Source: Gnetum montanum
Taxonomy: Eukaryota > Streptophyta > Gnetopsida > Gnetales > Gnetaceae
DNA length: 64,000 bases
NCBI GenBank assembly: GCA_015680685.1
Contig: MNCI01023332.1
Coordinates: 67,163 to 131,162, forward strand
Direction: 5' to 3'
The notes beneath the pieces were generated by a model that did no database searches, was not told where the DNA came from, and was given only the letters and a program-made list of their open reading frames with translations. This document shows positions 46,529 to 57,899 of this stretch, in pieces. The stretch's first letter is position 1; the number at the start of each line of letters is the position of its first letter. The position numbers were made by a program, and so were the translations under genes.

Positions 46529-47821
46529 TCAGACGTAGAATGGTTTCAGGTACATGTGATTTGTAGGGTTGGCGAACTTGTTTTCATCCATGTCAGTGGG
46601 TTTGAATGCCCCATTGTCGTATGCCTTAGTGACCAAGTAAGGCCCTTGTTCACGGGCCGTCTTAAGGACAAGGTCACCTTCTTTGATTGGATGCTTGTGT
46701 ATGTTGCATTGATGTCACTATCGTTGTTATTTTTGGTACCACTCTATTTTATCCAACATGTGTGTATGTTCCTCAAGGAGTCCAGAGAGAGTGATCCGCA
46801 ATGAGCACACTTGCAATTCCAAAGGTAAAACAGCTTCTAATCCATAAACAAGGTTATAGGGTGTTTTACCTGTTGGCGTTTGATGCGTCATTGGATATGC
46901 CCATAGCACGTAAACTAGTTGTTCATGCCATTTTATTTTACTCTGATGAAGCATTTACTTGAGCACCATGATGACAGTTTTATTCATGGACTAAGCTTGA
47001 CCATTGATTTGTGGGTAGTATGGTGATGAGAATGAGTGTTTGATTCCTAGGCTCCCACATAAGTTTTTGGTTTCAGCACTACTAAATGGTGGCCCGTTAT
47101 TAGTGGTTATGATCATTAGGACACCAAAATGGGTTACAATGTTTTCGAGTATGAAGTTGCACACTTGTTTGGATGTGGTCTTTCTAAGAGGGATAGCTTC
47201 TACCCATTTTGTGAAGTATTCAATCATGGTGATGATGAAGCTATGTCCTACCAAAGATGGGGGAGTTATCGGTCCAATGATGTCTAACCCCCATCTCTTG
47301 AAAGGCCATGTGATTTGTGTTGTATGAAACTCATTCAGTGAAACATGTATCAAATTACCATTTTTCTAATAGATGTTTCACGTTTTAACCTTGGAGAAAC
47401 AATCATACTCCATGTGTGGCCAATAATAGCCTAAACGTCTAATTTTTGTTGCCATTGCCTTAGGCGCTATGTGCCCTCCACAAAGTCCTTCATGAACTTG
47501 CTCCACAATCGTGTGACCATTGATGCTACTAACACACACTAACAAAATGTCTTCATAAGATCTATGACATAACATGTCTCCTATTAACGCATATTCTCAA
47601 GAACGTTTTCGCACCACGTCCTTTTGAACATTTGTTAGATGTTGTGGTAGTTTGCCATGTAGAAGGTACTTGTTTATGTCATCATACCATTCTACTGCAT
47701 GTGTAGCACTAACGGATGCCATAGGTATGTCGATGGGAGTGTCGGTTATGGGTTTGGCATAGTTCGTTATGGAACTGGGCAATGCATGAAACATGTTGGG
47801 TGTCATGTTTAGGGCTAGCAT
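46529..47821 (-). pseudogene. Element C integrase, broken and with changed catalytic residues
   Basis: On - : an acid linker (VEWYDDINKYLLHGKLP), the zinc region VHEGLCGGHIAPKAMATK, the core with WGLDIIGPI, then ITTNNGPPF where the second catalytic Asp is Asn, and INGQA followed by a stop where the Glu belongs. WHEQLVYVLWAYPM and LEAVLPLELQV follow. The C-terminus ends in LKPFYV, stop 46529-46531. The changes make it inactive apart from the frame breaks. Confidence 0.83.
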
Positions 47822-48502
47822 TGCAAGTGCGTCTGCGATGGTAATTTCTTTTATGGGATCATGTTGTATATCTATTTTTGTTAACTATTTCAGCAAGTGT
47901 TTAGTTAAGTCACAATATGATTGTAGATGTGAAGCTTTACCTGCGAAAACCTTCGTGACTTGATTGATTACCAGCTATGAGTTACCTCGAACTACGACCC
48001 GCGTGATTCCTAAAGCTAGTGCTACCATAAGATCTCTAAGAAGACCTTCATACTCTATCATGTTTTTGGTGCAAGGGAAGTTTAATCGATAGGCAAAGGA
48101 TCGAATTTCTCCAGAGGGATAGGTTATGATGGTTGTAGTACTTCCTCCTCAGGTGGCCGATGCTCCATCGAAGTATAAGATTGCATTGTAGTTGTTGGGC
48201 ACAGTGTGTATGGTGTTCACATTCTCATCAAGGAACTCAGGGTTGATTATTGCTTGGTCTTGTGTTGGTGAGGTGGTCATTTGATTAACTATTGCTTGAC
48301 CCTTTGTGGAAGGTTGAGCTATGTAGCACAGGTCAAACTCAGCAATCATCGCCTTCCATCTAGCTATCTTGCTTGATTCATAGATCTTATTGGTGATAGC
48401 TCTGAGTACATTGTCTTTACAAATAATGTTGACTTGGTTATGGAAGAGATAATGGCACCACTTTTTTAAGGAAAAGATAAGGGCCAGACATGACCTCTCC
48501 AC
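47822..48502 (-). pseudogene. Element C RNase H regions
   Basis: 48502-48149 continues the first RNase H (RSCLALIFSLKKWCHYLF) into the archaeal-type one (ILYFDGASAT). A stop lies where A has the GGSA stretch. The rest of the second RNase H (NFPCTKNMIEYEGLLRDL-like, then LVINQVTKVFAG-like) is visible in broken frames down to about 47822. Confidence 0.72.
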
Positions 48503-48514
48503 ATCATTGTATCT

Positions 48515-49918
48515 CTATTCGTGGGCCACTAAGGCATGGCTTAGGTAGTAGATAGGGATTTCGGTTCCATCTTCTTGTTTCTGACAAAGCATAGATGCGA
48601 TAGATGAATCTGATGTCGCAAGGTAAATGTAGAAGGGCTTGTTGTTCTGTGGGGAATAAATTGTCGGTAGTCGAGCTAATGTCATTTTGATGTTCTCAAA
48701 GGCTTCTTGGCACTTTTGGGTCCATTGAAAATGGACATTTTTGCACAATAAATGTTGAATGGGCTTCAACTTGTCTGTCAGCTTTTCAATGAAGCACCTA
48801 ATAAATTGTAATCTACCTTGTAGACTGCATAGTTCGGTAAGGTTGCTAGGTGGCTTCAAGTTTGTTATTTCCTTAACTTTATCAGGATCTACTTGTATCC
48901 TTGTTTTAGATACTATGAATCCAAGCATTTTGCCTGTTTTGATCCCAAAAACACATTTCTTTGGGTTAAGTCTAAGCTCATACTTAAGACAACGTTTAAG
49001 TACCAAGTCTAAATCGTTGACATGTTGCTTAGTTGTTTTTGACTTAACCATGATGTCATCTACATAATCATTGAGTGAATTAAGCATATAATCACTAAAA
49101 ATGTAAGTCATTGCTCACTGATATGTAGCACCAGCATTTTTTAGACCGAATGGCATCATTATATAATAGAATGTGCCCCACGGTGTCATGAAGGTTGTCC
49201 TGAGTTGATGTTCTAGGTTGATCCTAATCTGGTTGTATCCTGAGAATTTGTCCATAAAGGACAATAATGCATGCCCAGTAGTTGAATCAACAAGTTGATC
49301 AATACTGGGTAGGGGGAAGTCATCTTTTATGGTTGCAATGTTGAGGCTACGAAAGTCAATACATAAGCGAATGCTCCCATTCTTCTTTGGGACTATGACC
49401 ATGTTGGACACCCAATCGACGTAGTCAATAGCTTAGATGAAACCAGCTTGGTAAAGTTTCGTGATTTCATTACGAACTGATAGTGCTACCTCAGGTTTAA
49501 CCTTTCATGCTTAGTCTGAGTTTTCGATCAAGCATGATGTTATGCTGGACTATTCTAGGGTCTAGTCCTGGCATATTAGTATATGACCAAGTGAATGCTT
49601 TCATGTTGTCTTTTAGCACTTGAGCTATGTCATTGGCTAGTTGTGGATTTAATAGAGTACTCATTTTTAGTATTTTAACTTTGCCATTGGACATAGTTAT
49701 GGGGACTTCGGCAAGGGGATCTTCGGTGATGTTATCAACCTCTAAGTCCAAAGTTCTCATCATTCCCTTAAAGCAATCAAGTGTTTCTTGTGTTGATGCC
49801 ACAAAATTTCATAAGTTGATTATGAGTCTAGATCAATGGATTCTAGATTGAGTTCTCATTGAATGGCCCCATGTGGTCCATTGATGGGCAGTGTTTTTAG
49901 GAGGTTCTTGTTATCCAT
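48515..49918 (-). pseudogene. Element C reverse transcriptase
   Basis: The pol ATG is at 49918, ten bases after a TAG|G acceptor-like site (AG at 49929-49930). GPHGAI follows. The frame 49802-49497 and the frame 49411-49115 carry PKKNGSIRLCIDFRSLN, LLSFMDKFSGYNQIRI and MTPWGTFYYIMMPFGLKN. The frame 49111-48515 (198 codons) has YVDD at 49055-49066 and runs through the connection into RNase H. It is the best preserved pol segment here, with few stops. Confidence 0.87.
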
Positions 49919-50054
49919 GTGGTCGCTCCTACCAATTTGAACGGGGGGGCAATGTGAGTGAAGTTTTAGTTACCATTCATATGTAATAAATTTTATGTCT
50001 GAATGTAACCAAGGTATTACAATGAGTATTTTATTATCATACACGAATGCATTG

Positions 50055-50170
50055 CAGTTTTAGGCCTTACCAGGCCACGTATGGTAGTTTAAGGCCATGT
50101 CGGGCTAGGTGTGGTAGTTTAAGGCCATACCAGGCTGGGTGTGGCAGTTTAAGGCCATACCAGGCATTTT
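50055..50170 (-). repeat. Array at the antisense-gene/pol border of element C
   Basis: Four 35-bp units, + strand GTGGTAGTTTAAGGCCATA followed by CCAGGC. Same core as the other boundary arrays. Confidence 0.85.
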
Positions 50171-52628
50171 GCTAGTCATGTTCCAAGTAGTATTATGATT
50201 TTTGTTTGTGATTATTGGATTTTTTCTATGGATATATTTTTTTAAAATGTATAGGCTACTTTGCAAAACTCAGTAAATATGTATGAGAGAAATGAAGAGA
50301 AGTAGCTACAAGAATAAAGTGAAAATGAATAAGAGGAGAAAGGGAAGGGCACCACGTAATAGCAAAGTGGGGTAAAATGGCCCTAAATGTAACGTGAGCA
50401 TGAGTAACTTGGGCATAGCATGAGTTAGAGGCCCAATGCATAGCGTGAGCTATTGAACAGTGACGCAGCGTTAGCAATAAGAAATGTAGGTAGCATGAGG
50501 TAGAGGTATTGGTAGCATGACTAGCTAGGTGTAAAGCATAGCGTGAGCAATAAGGCGAGGCATGGAGCATGAGCCACAGGAAGTGTTGGTAGGGCATGAG
50601 TTGCCACGGTACAAAGTAGTGTGAGAGTGAGTAACGATGATAAAGGGGAAGGAAGAAACAAGCCAACGCAAGGGGAAGAAGCAAGCTAGCGTATCGTCCA
50701 CAGAATAGAGCAAATAATTGCTTCAATGCCTTTCCAAACCCAAAATTTCATCATGGAGACAGACTCTACGTAGGTACATTTTTGTTCCATGGCATTCTAT
50801 TACAGAGCAAGCACAGCCTGAGCCATTAGGGCTGTTGTTTTTGCTAGGTTTCGAAATGAAAATCTTTGCTAGATTCTAGGGTTTGTATTGTGATTTTCTC
50901 GTGTGCATTTCAAGTGTTAAGGACATTGTTGGGGTTTTACATTTCATCATTTTTTTTGGTTACTGTGTGATGACCTAAGTGAGAGGATCAGACCTAGGGC
51001 CTACTCATCGTGGCAACCCAGGGTACACCGTGGCATGAGTAAATCAAGGCATGTCTCAACGTGAGGGAAGGAGGAATGCCTAGTGTGACTAATAAGGGTG
51101 CATCTCAATGTGAGTTGTAATGTGAGGTGTGTATGGGCCTTGGTGTGCATTGTAGGGGCGCAGGTGTGGTGGCCAGAGCATGTCCCTGTAATCTTATTTC
51201 TCCATGACAATTAGTCAGCGTGAGTAGCCCAAGGCACTTCCAACGTGAGCAACCTAGGGTATGGGCATGGGTATAGGTTTGAGAGGGTGTGAGTGCCTAG
51301 GGAAAAGTGATTTCTACCATGCTTGGTCGTCGATGTTCCAAAAAATGCTAATCTTTGCATGGGTGTGAATGCCCCAGAAAAACTAGTTTTTTGTCGATTT
51401 ATTATTATTATTGTTACTTTGCCTATGCTAGAATATCCCAGGGAAACCGTGATTTCTGGCGAAATTTTTCCTGGGTGTGAGTGCTCAGGGAAACTGCTGT
51501 TTTTTGTGGTGAGTAGCATGAGCTACTCTCCAGCGTGAGTGGCCCTGAAACAATCATGTTTTGGTGCATTTTGATGCATTTTGGTGGGTCTGTGATTTTG
51601 ATTTTAGATTTGAGGCTACTATTTTATTTTTATTCCTGTTACTGGTTTTGAACTAGCATAAGCAAAGTGGGGTATGCCCATAGGCAGTGTGAGTTGCAAG
51701 GATTGCCACGTTTTGGGTATATTTTTTTTGGTTGTGTTCCGGTTGGAAGAACCAGGGTTTTGAATCACCATTCGCTATGACATAAATCGTAGGGTTGTAT
51801 CTCCAACGTTAGTCGCAGGGCTGTTTATTTTATTTTATGCATTAGTTGCAGGGTTGTTTATTTCTAGTGTTAGTTGTTGGCTGTTTATTTCCAGCGTTAG
51901 TTGTTGGCCTCCAAACCATGACGTGAATGATCGGTTCCTATCGCAGCGTAGGCTCATGTATTGCTAATTTGCAGTGCAATTACTTAATGTTTTCCATATT
52001 TTTCATCGTGGGTTACTGTATTTAATTGTCAGTGTCAGTGAATCAATTGTGGATAAGGGTAGTGTGAGTAAATTTCCTTGCTACTACGTAAAAAAAAACC
52101 ATGTGTTACTCAGCGTGAGTAACCAAAAACCTTTTACTTGGCAGCGTGAGTAAATGTTTTTGTGGCGTGAGTAGTTTACTGTTGCGGCGTGAGCAGTTTG
52201 TTGTTGCGGCATGAGCAGTTTGTTGTTACGATGTGAGCAATTTGTTGTTGCAGCGTGAGAAGTCCTCACGTGCCTGCATCAACTGCCGAGGTTAAAGAAT
52301 TTTTTTTGAGATAACGCAAACTTCATGATGCCTCTTACTCGACCCTTTTACTTACTAGTGTGATGTGACTCTGAGGACTAAATGACTTACATAGTTTTTG
52401 TGAACGTTGTTTTTAAGTGTTAGTGTTGTTTAATGATCTCCAATGTTCCCCAATACGCGTTAGATACACCAAATGGATATCGGTATTTCTTGTCTCATGG
52501 GGTGACTTGTGTGCGCATTGAATCTTAGTTACTTGTTGGGTTTATTTTTTTATTTTTTTATTTTTTCTATTTAGTTTACATGTTTTATACGTTTTAAGTT
52601 ACTTACTTAAGGTTCTGGCTCTATGCAG
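50171..52628. other. Spacer with GCGTGAG word arrays in element C
   Basis: 2.5 kb between pol and exon 2 of the antisense gene, where exon 1 should be. I could not find an exon 1 like those of A and B. It is rich in GCGTGAGTA/GCATGAGC words, almost tandem at 52110-52262 (about 27-bp spacing). Poly-T runs occur near 50950 and 52300. The longest ORF (50256-50726, -) is compositional, made of the rc of these words. Confidence 0.6.
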
Positions 52629-55600
52629 GGGGATTAAGCCCTTTCTTTTGGTGGTGGAACTCATGGGTGTATTGTCATGGTTTGGCCCCTTGGAGCCCAA
52701 CACACCTCATCATGACATGAAGATCAAATCACAAGGGTTATGGTTTCTTCCAAGCTCTAGTGAATTTCTATCATTTATCCTGTAGGGTTTTAGCATGGTC
52801 ATCTGGTCTCATTTAAGTGAATAGTTGGCTCATAGTGTTGTTGAGATCATACTGCCTGGCTCATCCCATAACATATTGGCCTTCATTGTTGATGTGGATG
52901 AGGGATTATTTAAAGTTGATGGTGGTCCTGTTGAAGGTCCTCGATCTACCCGTCCTCTAACTCGTGTTTGGGAGTTACCATCTTGTAACCACTACAACAC
53001 TAGTAACATCCTTTTCCTAGCTTTCTATGTACATACATTATTCCAGAATCCACCTGGAATAGTGTACAGGGTAGAAAGGTAAGCACTTTTTTGATTTATC
53101 TTTATTTTGTTTGCTTCGGTGCTATACCATTGTTTGTGTTTGACTATCTTTTTCTTGGAAGGCCTGATTTTGATGAGCACAGAATGTGTAGGAATGATGA
53201 TGGACTTGACTTAATGCATACAACCTTAGAGGCTTTCATGGTGGGCCCCACTCTTTGTGGTGCCGTATTAGCTCAAACCAAGGGTGCTATTGTCCATTAT
53301 CATAAGCAGTTTTCCAGGGCCTTTGAACGTTGTGAAGCTCGTGAGTGGCTACATGAAGATTGGTTTCGCAATGGACCCACTTTCCCTCAAGCAGTTGACT
53401 CAGTGCCAAGTATGCCTGATCCATTTGCTAGTGGTAAGTGATTGTGTTCTAAGACTTTTTTTTGTCTTTGCTACCCCATTGTTTATCATGATATTGATCT
53501 TTTGTGTAACATGTTTTTACAGCGGATATTACTTCCAATGGGGTCACCATCATGTCTAGGCATACTAAGGGTACCCTTTTCATGAAGTATGGGGAGATGG
53601 AGGATTCGCAACAGTGGTTGCATAGAAAGGCATCTCAACATGTCATCACTTGCCTAACTGATGTCGATCTGATGGATTTTTTTAGTGCCTTGACTCCTAT
53701 CATTCCCGTGACTGAGATGGCTACCATCGTTGACTCTTTCAATGATGATGTTACTTATTTTAGCATGTGGGTCTGGGGGGTTAAGGTTGCATTCCATTTG
53801 ACTGTTGAATTCTTTTCAGATCTCTTTGGGGTACCAGTAGATGGTGTCAAAGTGGTAGTGGACAGGGTGAATAGGGAAGGTCGCATGATTAAGGACCTTG
53901 AGGAATGGCTAGGCATGCCACGAGGTTCCAAGGGCTTCCCTATGCAAGTGGACACTAAAGTGATGGAAGTGAATTTGTTGTACCCACTATTTAGAGCACG
54001 TGCATTTTCCAAATCTCTTTCTCAAGTGAGAACTCTTGGGGTAGAGCCTGCACATATCATGCGCTCGATCCTAGAGACTAGTATGCATTATAAGTGGGCA
54101 TAGTTTCTGGTTTTGGGCTTCTATGGGAAGATTATCAGATTACTCTCTAACGTGAATGTGCAGCCCCACTTCACTTTTGCATTTTTCGCGGGCTATCTCC
54201 ATAGGTTTGCCGAGTTCTTAGTGGTCTATGGAGATGATCATTATGTGTTAAGGGATCGCTCATAGTTGTCTCGCCCCTGGATCTATCATTTATTTGACAC
54301 CACCAAATCATAAGATCCACCCGAAGGTATTGACGAATCAGTCTCCGTTACCACAGGAGGTGCAGCCAGTTGTTCCCACCACTCACGTGATAGCTTGGGG
54401 TTGGAACCATCCATACTGCACACAGCTGTTATGAGAGCCAAGTGCTTGATCCAGGAGACCATCAGGAAAGCCAAGGCTAAAGTGAAAAGAGCTAAGCGTT
54501 CGAAAGCACCTGCCACGGAGGCGAGACCTCCAAGGATGAAGAAGATTTGATTCACCTTGCCGGGAGCAGGTAAGTTTCTCCCCCTTTTTTTGTTCTTTTT
54601 TTCTTTAAGTGTTTTTTATTGCCTATTGAATTTATTTGCTTACTTAAATATGCATATCTATTATGTCATGCTAACTTTCTATTTGTTGGTGTTAACAGAG
54701 TGTACCCCTGAGAGGGAAAGGGAAGAATTAACTCCGATGGGTGAACTTGAAATGGTTATCATTGGGTGTGATGAAGAGGAGGAAACCAGAATAGTAGCAG
54801 TTAAAGCTACTACCACCTTACGGGAGGAGGGTAAAACAAACTCCATGGACGTGACACTTGCTGAGGCTCTAGATGCCCTTAGACATTCAAGCAAGGAGAA
54901 AGGTGTCTTTGATGGTTTCTTTGATGGGTCTCTACACCTTGGTGATCCACCTGAGTTGACTAGCAAGGGGCCTCTTAGTAAGTCTTGTCAGCTTGATTGG
55001 CATTTCGTACTTTTTAGTTTTTGTATATTATTTTGATTATCATGGCTCTTCTTAACATCAGACATGGATGCCAAAGTGCCTGAAGCACATGTATCTCAGG
55101 TGGATGGTTGGAGTTAGAGGCCCCAGTTGAGGTGCCTTCCCATATAGATTCATCATCCACTGATCCATTGAGGTTGTGGCATGAGATGCCCAATAAGGTG
55201 AACTTTGTTACCGGCATTTTCAACAATGTTGTTGCTTGTCTACAAGAGGCTCATCCTAAATTAGGTGTGTACTTTTATACTAAGCACCTAGGTTCATTGT
55301 ACTTATGCATCTATTGGAGTTTTCTTGTTAACTCATACATGTAATGTTTGTACTTGTTAGGCGTGAAACTCCAATGGAGTCCTTCCAAGGCTACCCATAT
55401 TGATGGTCTTCCAGAATTTCCCAAAGATGTTGAGAAGATTCCAAGAAGTATTTATGATGCAGTTTCAGGTTGTGTTGTTCCAAATGCCAAGTCTCTCTGG
55501 ACCTTCAGGCGCTCAATTGAACAGTTATGGCTTGAAATTCAATCATTAAAAGGAAATTTGACAAACGTAACAGAGGAAAGGAATGATTTGCAAGTCTGTT

Positions 55601-56364
55601 ATGATTTCACCTTTGCTAGATTGGTTGGTGATAGTACCTGGCAGACATCTGAGATCACCTATGCATGTTATTAGGCAAGCTTGAATAGCAAAGTGTAGGT
55701 GATTCAGGATCTAGCCGAACAACAGGCCCGGATGGACTTGTTGAATAGGAAGTTCCATGACTAGAAGTCCTTTGCATCCAAGGTATGTAAATGGGGCCAA
55801 GATTAGAAAGACCACAAACACCAATACAAAAAGTTGTTAAAGGAGGAATCGGTTGAACGTTGCCAATTGGAGATGTTCGTGGAGGGGTTAGGCTTATGCT
55901 CTTCCTATGAGAAGTTTTTTGAATGTACAGAGGTGGAAGGGTCTCCCGAGAGGTCCATTACCACTGCCTCTAGTGAAGCTTCAACTAGCATGTTTTCTCT
56001 TGAGCATCCTTCCTGGTCTACAGTGGATAAGGATAAAATTTTGGTCAACATCGACCTCGGGCTTGAGAAAGATTTGGCGTGCGTGCCCGAAGAGGACATT
56101 TTACGGTGCCTGGAAGCTAACCTCAGGCCTTCTCCACCTGTAATTGTTTTAGTCGAATATCATTTTGTTGCCTTTAGTTATCGTCATTTTCCTTAGTGTT
56201 TTTTTATTTACTCTTTTAATTTGTTTATGTGTGCTTACTTATTTTAGTGTTTTGTTGTCTTTTTGTGATAGGAGTGTGGTGATGATGAGGCTGGCCCTAG
56301 TGGGATGGGAGTTGATGATGCAGAGGGCTTTGGGGACCAGCCCCCTCCTAATGCTAGTGCCTGA
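52629..56364 (+). pseudogene. Element C antisense gene, exons 2 to 8
   Basis: Exons: 52629-53078 (450 bp), 53162-53433, 53523-54569, 54699-54977, 55062-55264, 55361-56139, 56272-56364; exon 1 not found. Exon 2 is FCP1-like: LLVVELMGVLS at the DxDG place, EFLSFIL..FSMVIWSHLSE, then PLTRVWELPS, YNTSNILFLAF and FQNPPGIVYR. The usual DDS is absent. Exon 4 encodes the conserved unknown domain (FFSDLFGVPVDGVKVV, LEEWLGMPRG, LYPLFRARAFSKSLSQ, RFAEFLVVYGD). Exon 5 is acidic, exon 7 coiled-coil and exon 8 acidic, ending in a stop at 56362-56364. Stops in exons 2, 4 and 7 break it. Splice phases match A at exons 2-3; at exon 3/4 the phase differs but is self-consistent. Confidence 0.8.
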
Positions 56365-56649
56365 TTTGACTTGTTAGCCTTGTCATTCTATTTTTAGTTT
56401 TTCAGATTATTGTTTTGTTTTTTTTTTTTGGAATGTGTGAAGACAGATGTAACATGATGATGGTGTAATATGCTATAACTTTCGTATTGCATAAATGTTG
56501 TTTTCTTTTTTCTTTTTCCTAGTTTATTTGCGAATGTAAGTGTAAACTGGAGCCATGTTTGGTAAAATAAAATAAATGAAAATTCTAACTTGTGAAATGT
56601 TAACTATAGTGATGTAGCGATGTTTTGGTAAACTGAAAAAGTATATATG
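56365..56649. other. 3' flank of the antisense gene in element C
   Basis: About 285 bp, T-rich after the stop codon, with a T run at 56415-56430. Nothing else seen. Confidence 0.4.
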
Positions 56650-56895
56650 CTCTAGTTTAAGGCCATTTCGGGCAATGGGTATCAGTTTAAAGTCATGGGG
56701 GGCTATCACATTTTTTTGTGAAAGCGGTGGAGGAGACTGCAGTTGTTTCAGTGAATTCAGAAGGACTGGTCATTTCTGACTATGGCTAGTTTAACGTCAT
56801 TGCGGACATATGGTAGTTTAACGTCATTCCAGACGTATGGTAGTTTAACGTCATTCTAGACGTATGGTAGTTTAACGTCATTCCGGACGTATGGT
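56650..56895 (-). repeat. Array at the protease/antisense-gene border of element C
   Basis: Four 29-bp units, + strand GGTAGTTTAACGTCATTCC followed by GGACGTAT, and two looser units before them (AGTTTAAGGCCATTTCGGG near 56655). Same core and place as in A and B. Confidence 0.87.
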
Positions 56896-57017
56896 AAATG
56901 GTATTAATGGTTGAGTAGCTTCTTTACTTTTCAAAGCTTGAGATTAGGAGTAAGGCATGTCGATGTGATCGTATATTCAGCGTCTCCTTCGCTAGTTATG
57001 TTAAATGGTAATTCTAT

Positions 57018-57840
57018 TCATGAGACGTCTGGGGGAATGGCCCCTATGTCAGCATGTTCTAATGTTTCGTCATTTAGTAATGTTTCCATGTCTTCAAGGG
57101 AATCACGGTTTGGAGGTTGATTATCACTTTGGGTTTCACCCGGTGTATTGTCTTGCTTAGGCTCATCGGTGGTGTCATCTTGTTTAAACTTAGGGGTAGT
57201 GTCATTTTGTTTAGATTCATCAAATTTAACTTCTGAGCCTTGGTTTGTGCCTACGTGTGAAGAGAAGTTGGATGTAGCTGCGTCACCGTGTATAATGATT
57301 TCACCACCTTCGTAAGGTAAGTGAATCTCTTGATGGATAGGTGAGGATACCATTTTTAATTGGGCTAACCAAGGTCATCTCAAAATCAAGTTAAATCCTG
57401 GCATCTCATCTATGACTACAAACTCGGCCAACGTGGGGAACTAGTCCCTTGCTATGAAGTCCAAAGTGAGTGTTCCTTTTACTATGACATGTCATCCGCT
57501 AAATGATTTCAGGAATGTCATGGATGTTGGTTTTATCTACTTTGTGAGCCCTAATTGTTTGATGACAGGGAATGGTACCACATTTGTGGCTGCCCCATCA
57601 TCAACATGCACCCTATGTATTTTAAATGGTTTGACTTGTATGGTTATGAACATAGGTGCAGTAGTGACTTCTTCTATTTTTTCATCTATTTTGATGTTAT
57701 CCGCATGGAAGCCTAGTGATGTAGACCTTGATCTTTGATGTGGAGACATTACTACGTGAATGGATGGTTCAGTTGCAGGTAAGTCTTCACTGACAGGGAT
57801 TGATGTTAACATATGTACTAGGGCTTCGTGGTGTACTTAA
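57018..57840 (-). pseudogene. Element C aspartic protease
   Basis: The active-site stretch VHVDDGAATNVVPFP lies in the frame 57812-57537. The flap and end part, IHQEIHLPYEGGEII, is in 57353-57018. A stop and shift lie between. The C-terminal tail carries a KQDDTTDEPKQDNT-type acidic repeat absent from A and B. Stop at 57018-57020. Confidence 0.8.
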
Positions 57841-57899
57841 GAAGTCATCATCAAGTCATATAGGCTTAGCAAAATGTTCTTTTGTTTGAGGGCCTGTGT

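Noticed and set aside
50256-50726. 156-codon ORF on - (His/Ser/Leu-rich) in C
   Set aside because: It is the complement of GCATGAGC-type repeat words, with no homologue at the same place in A or B.
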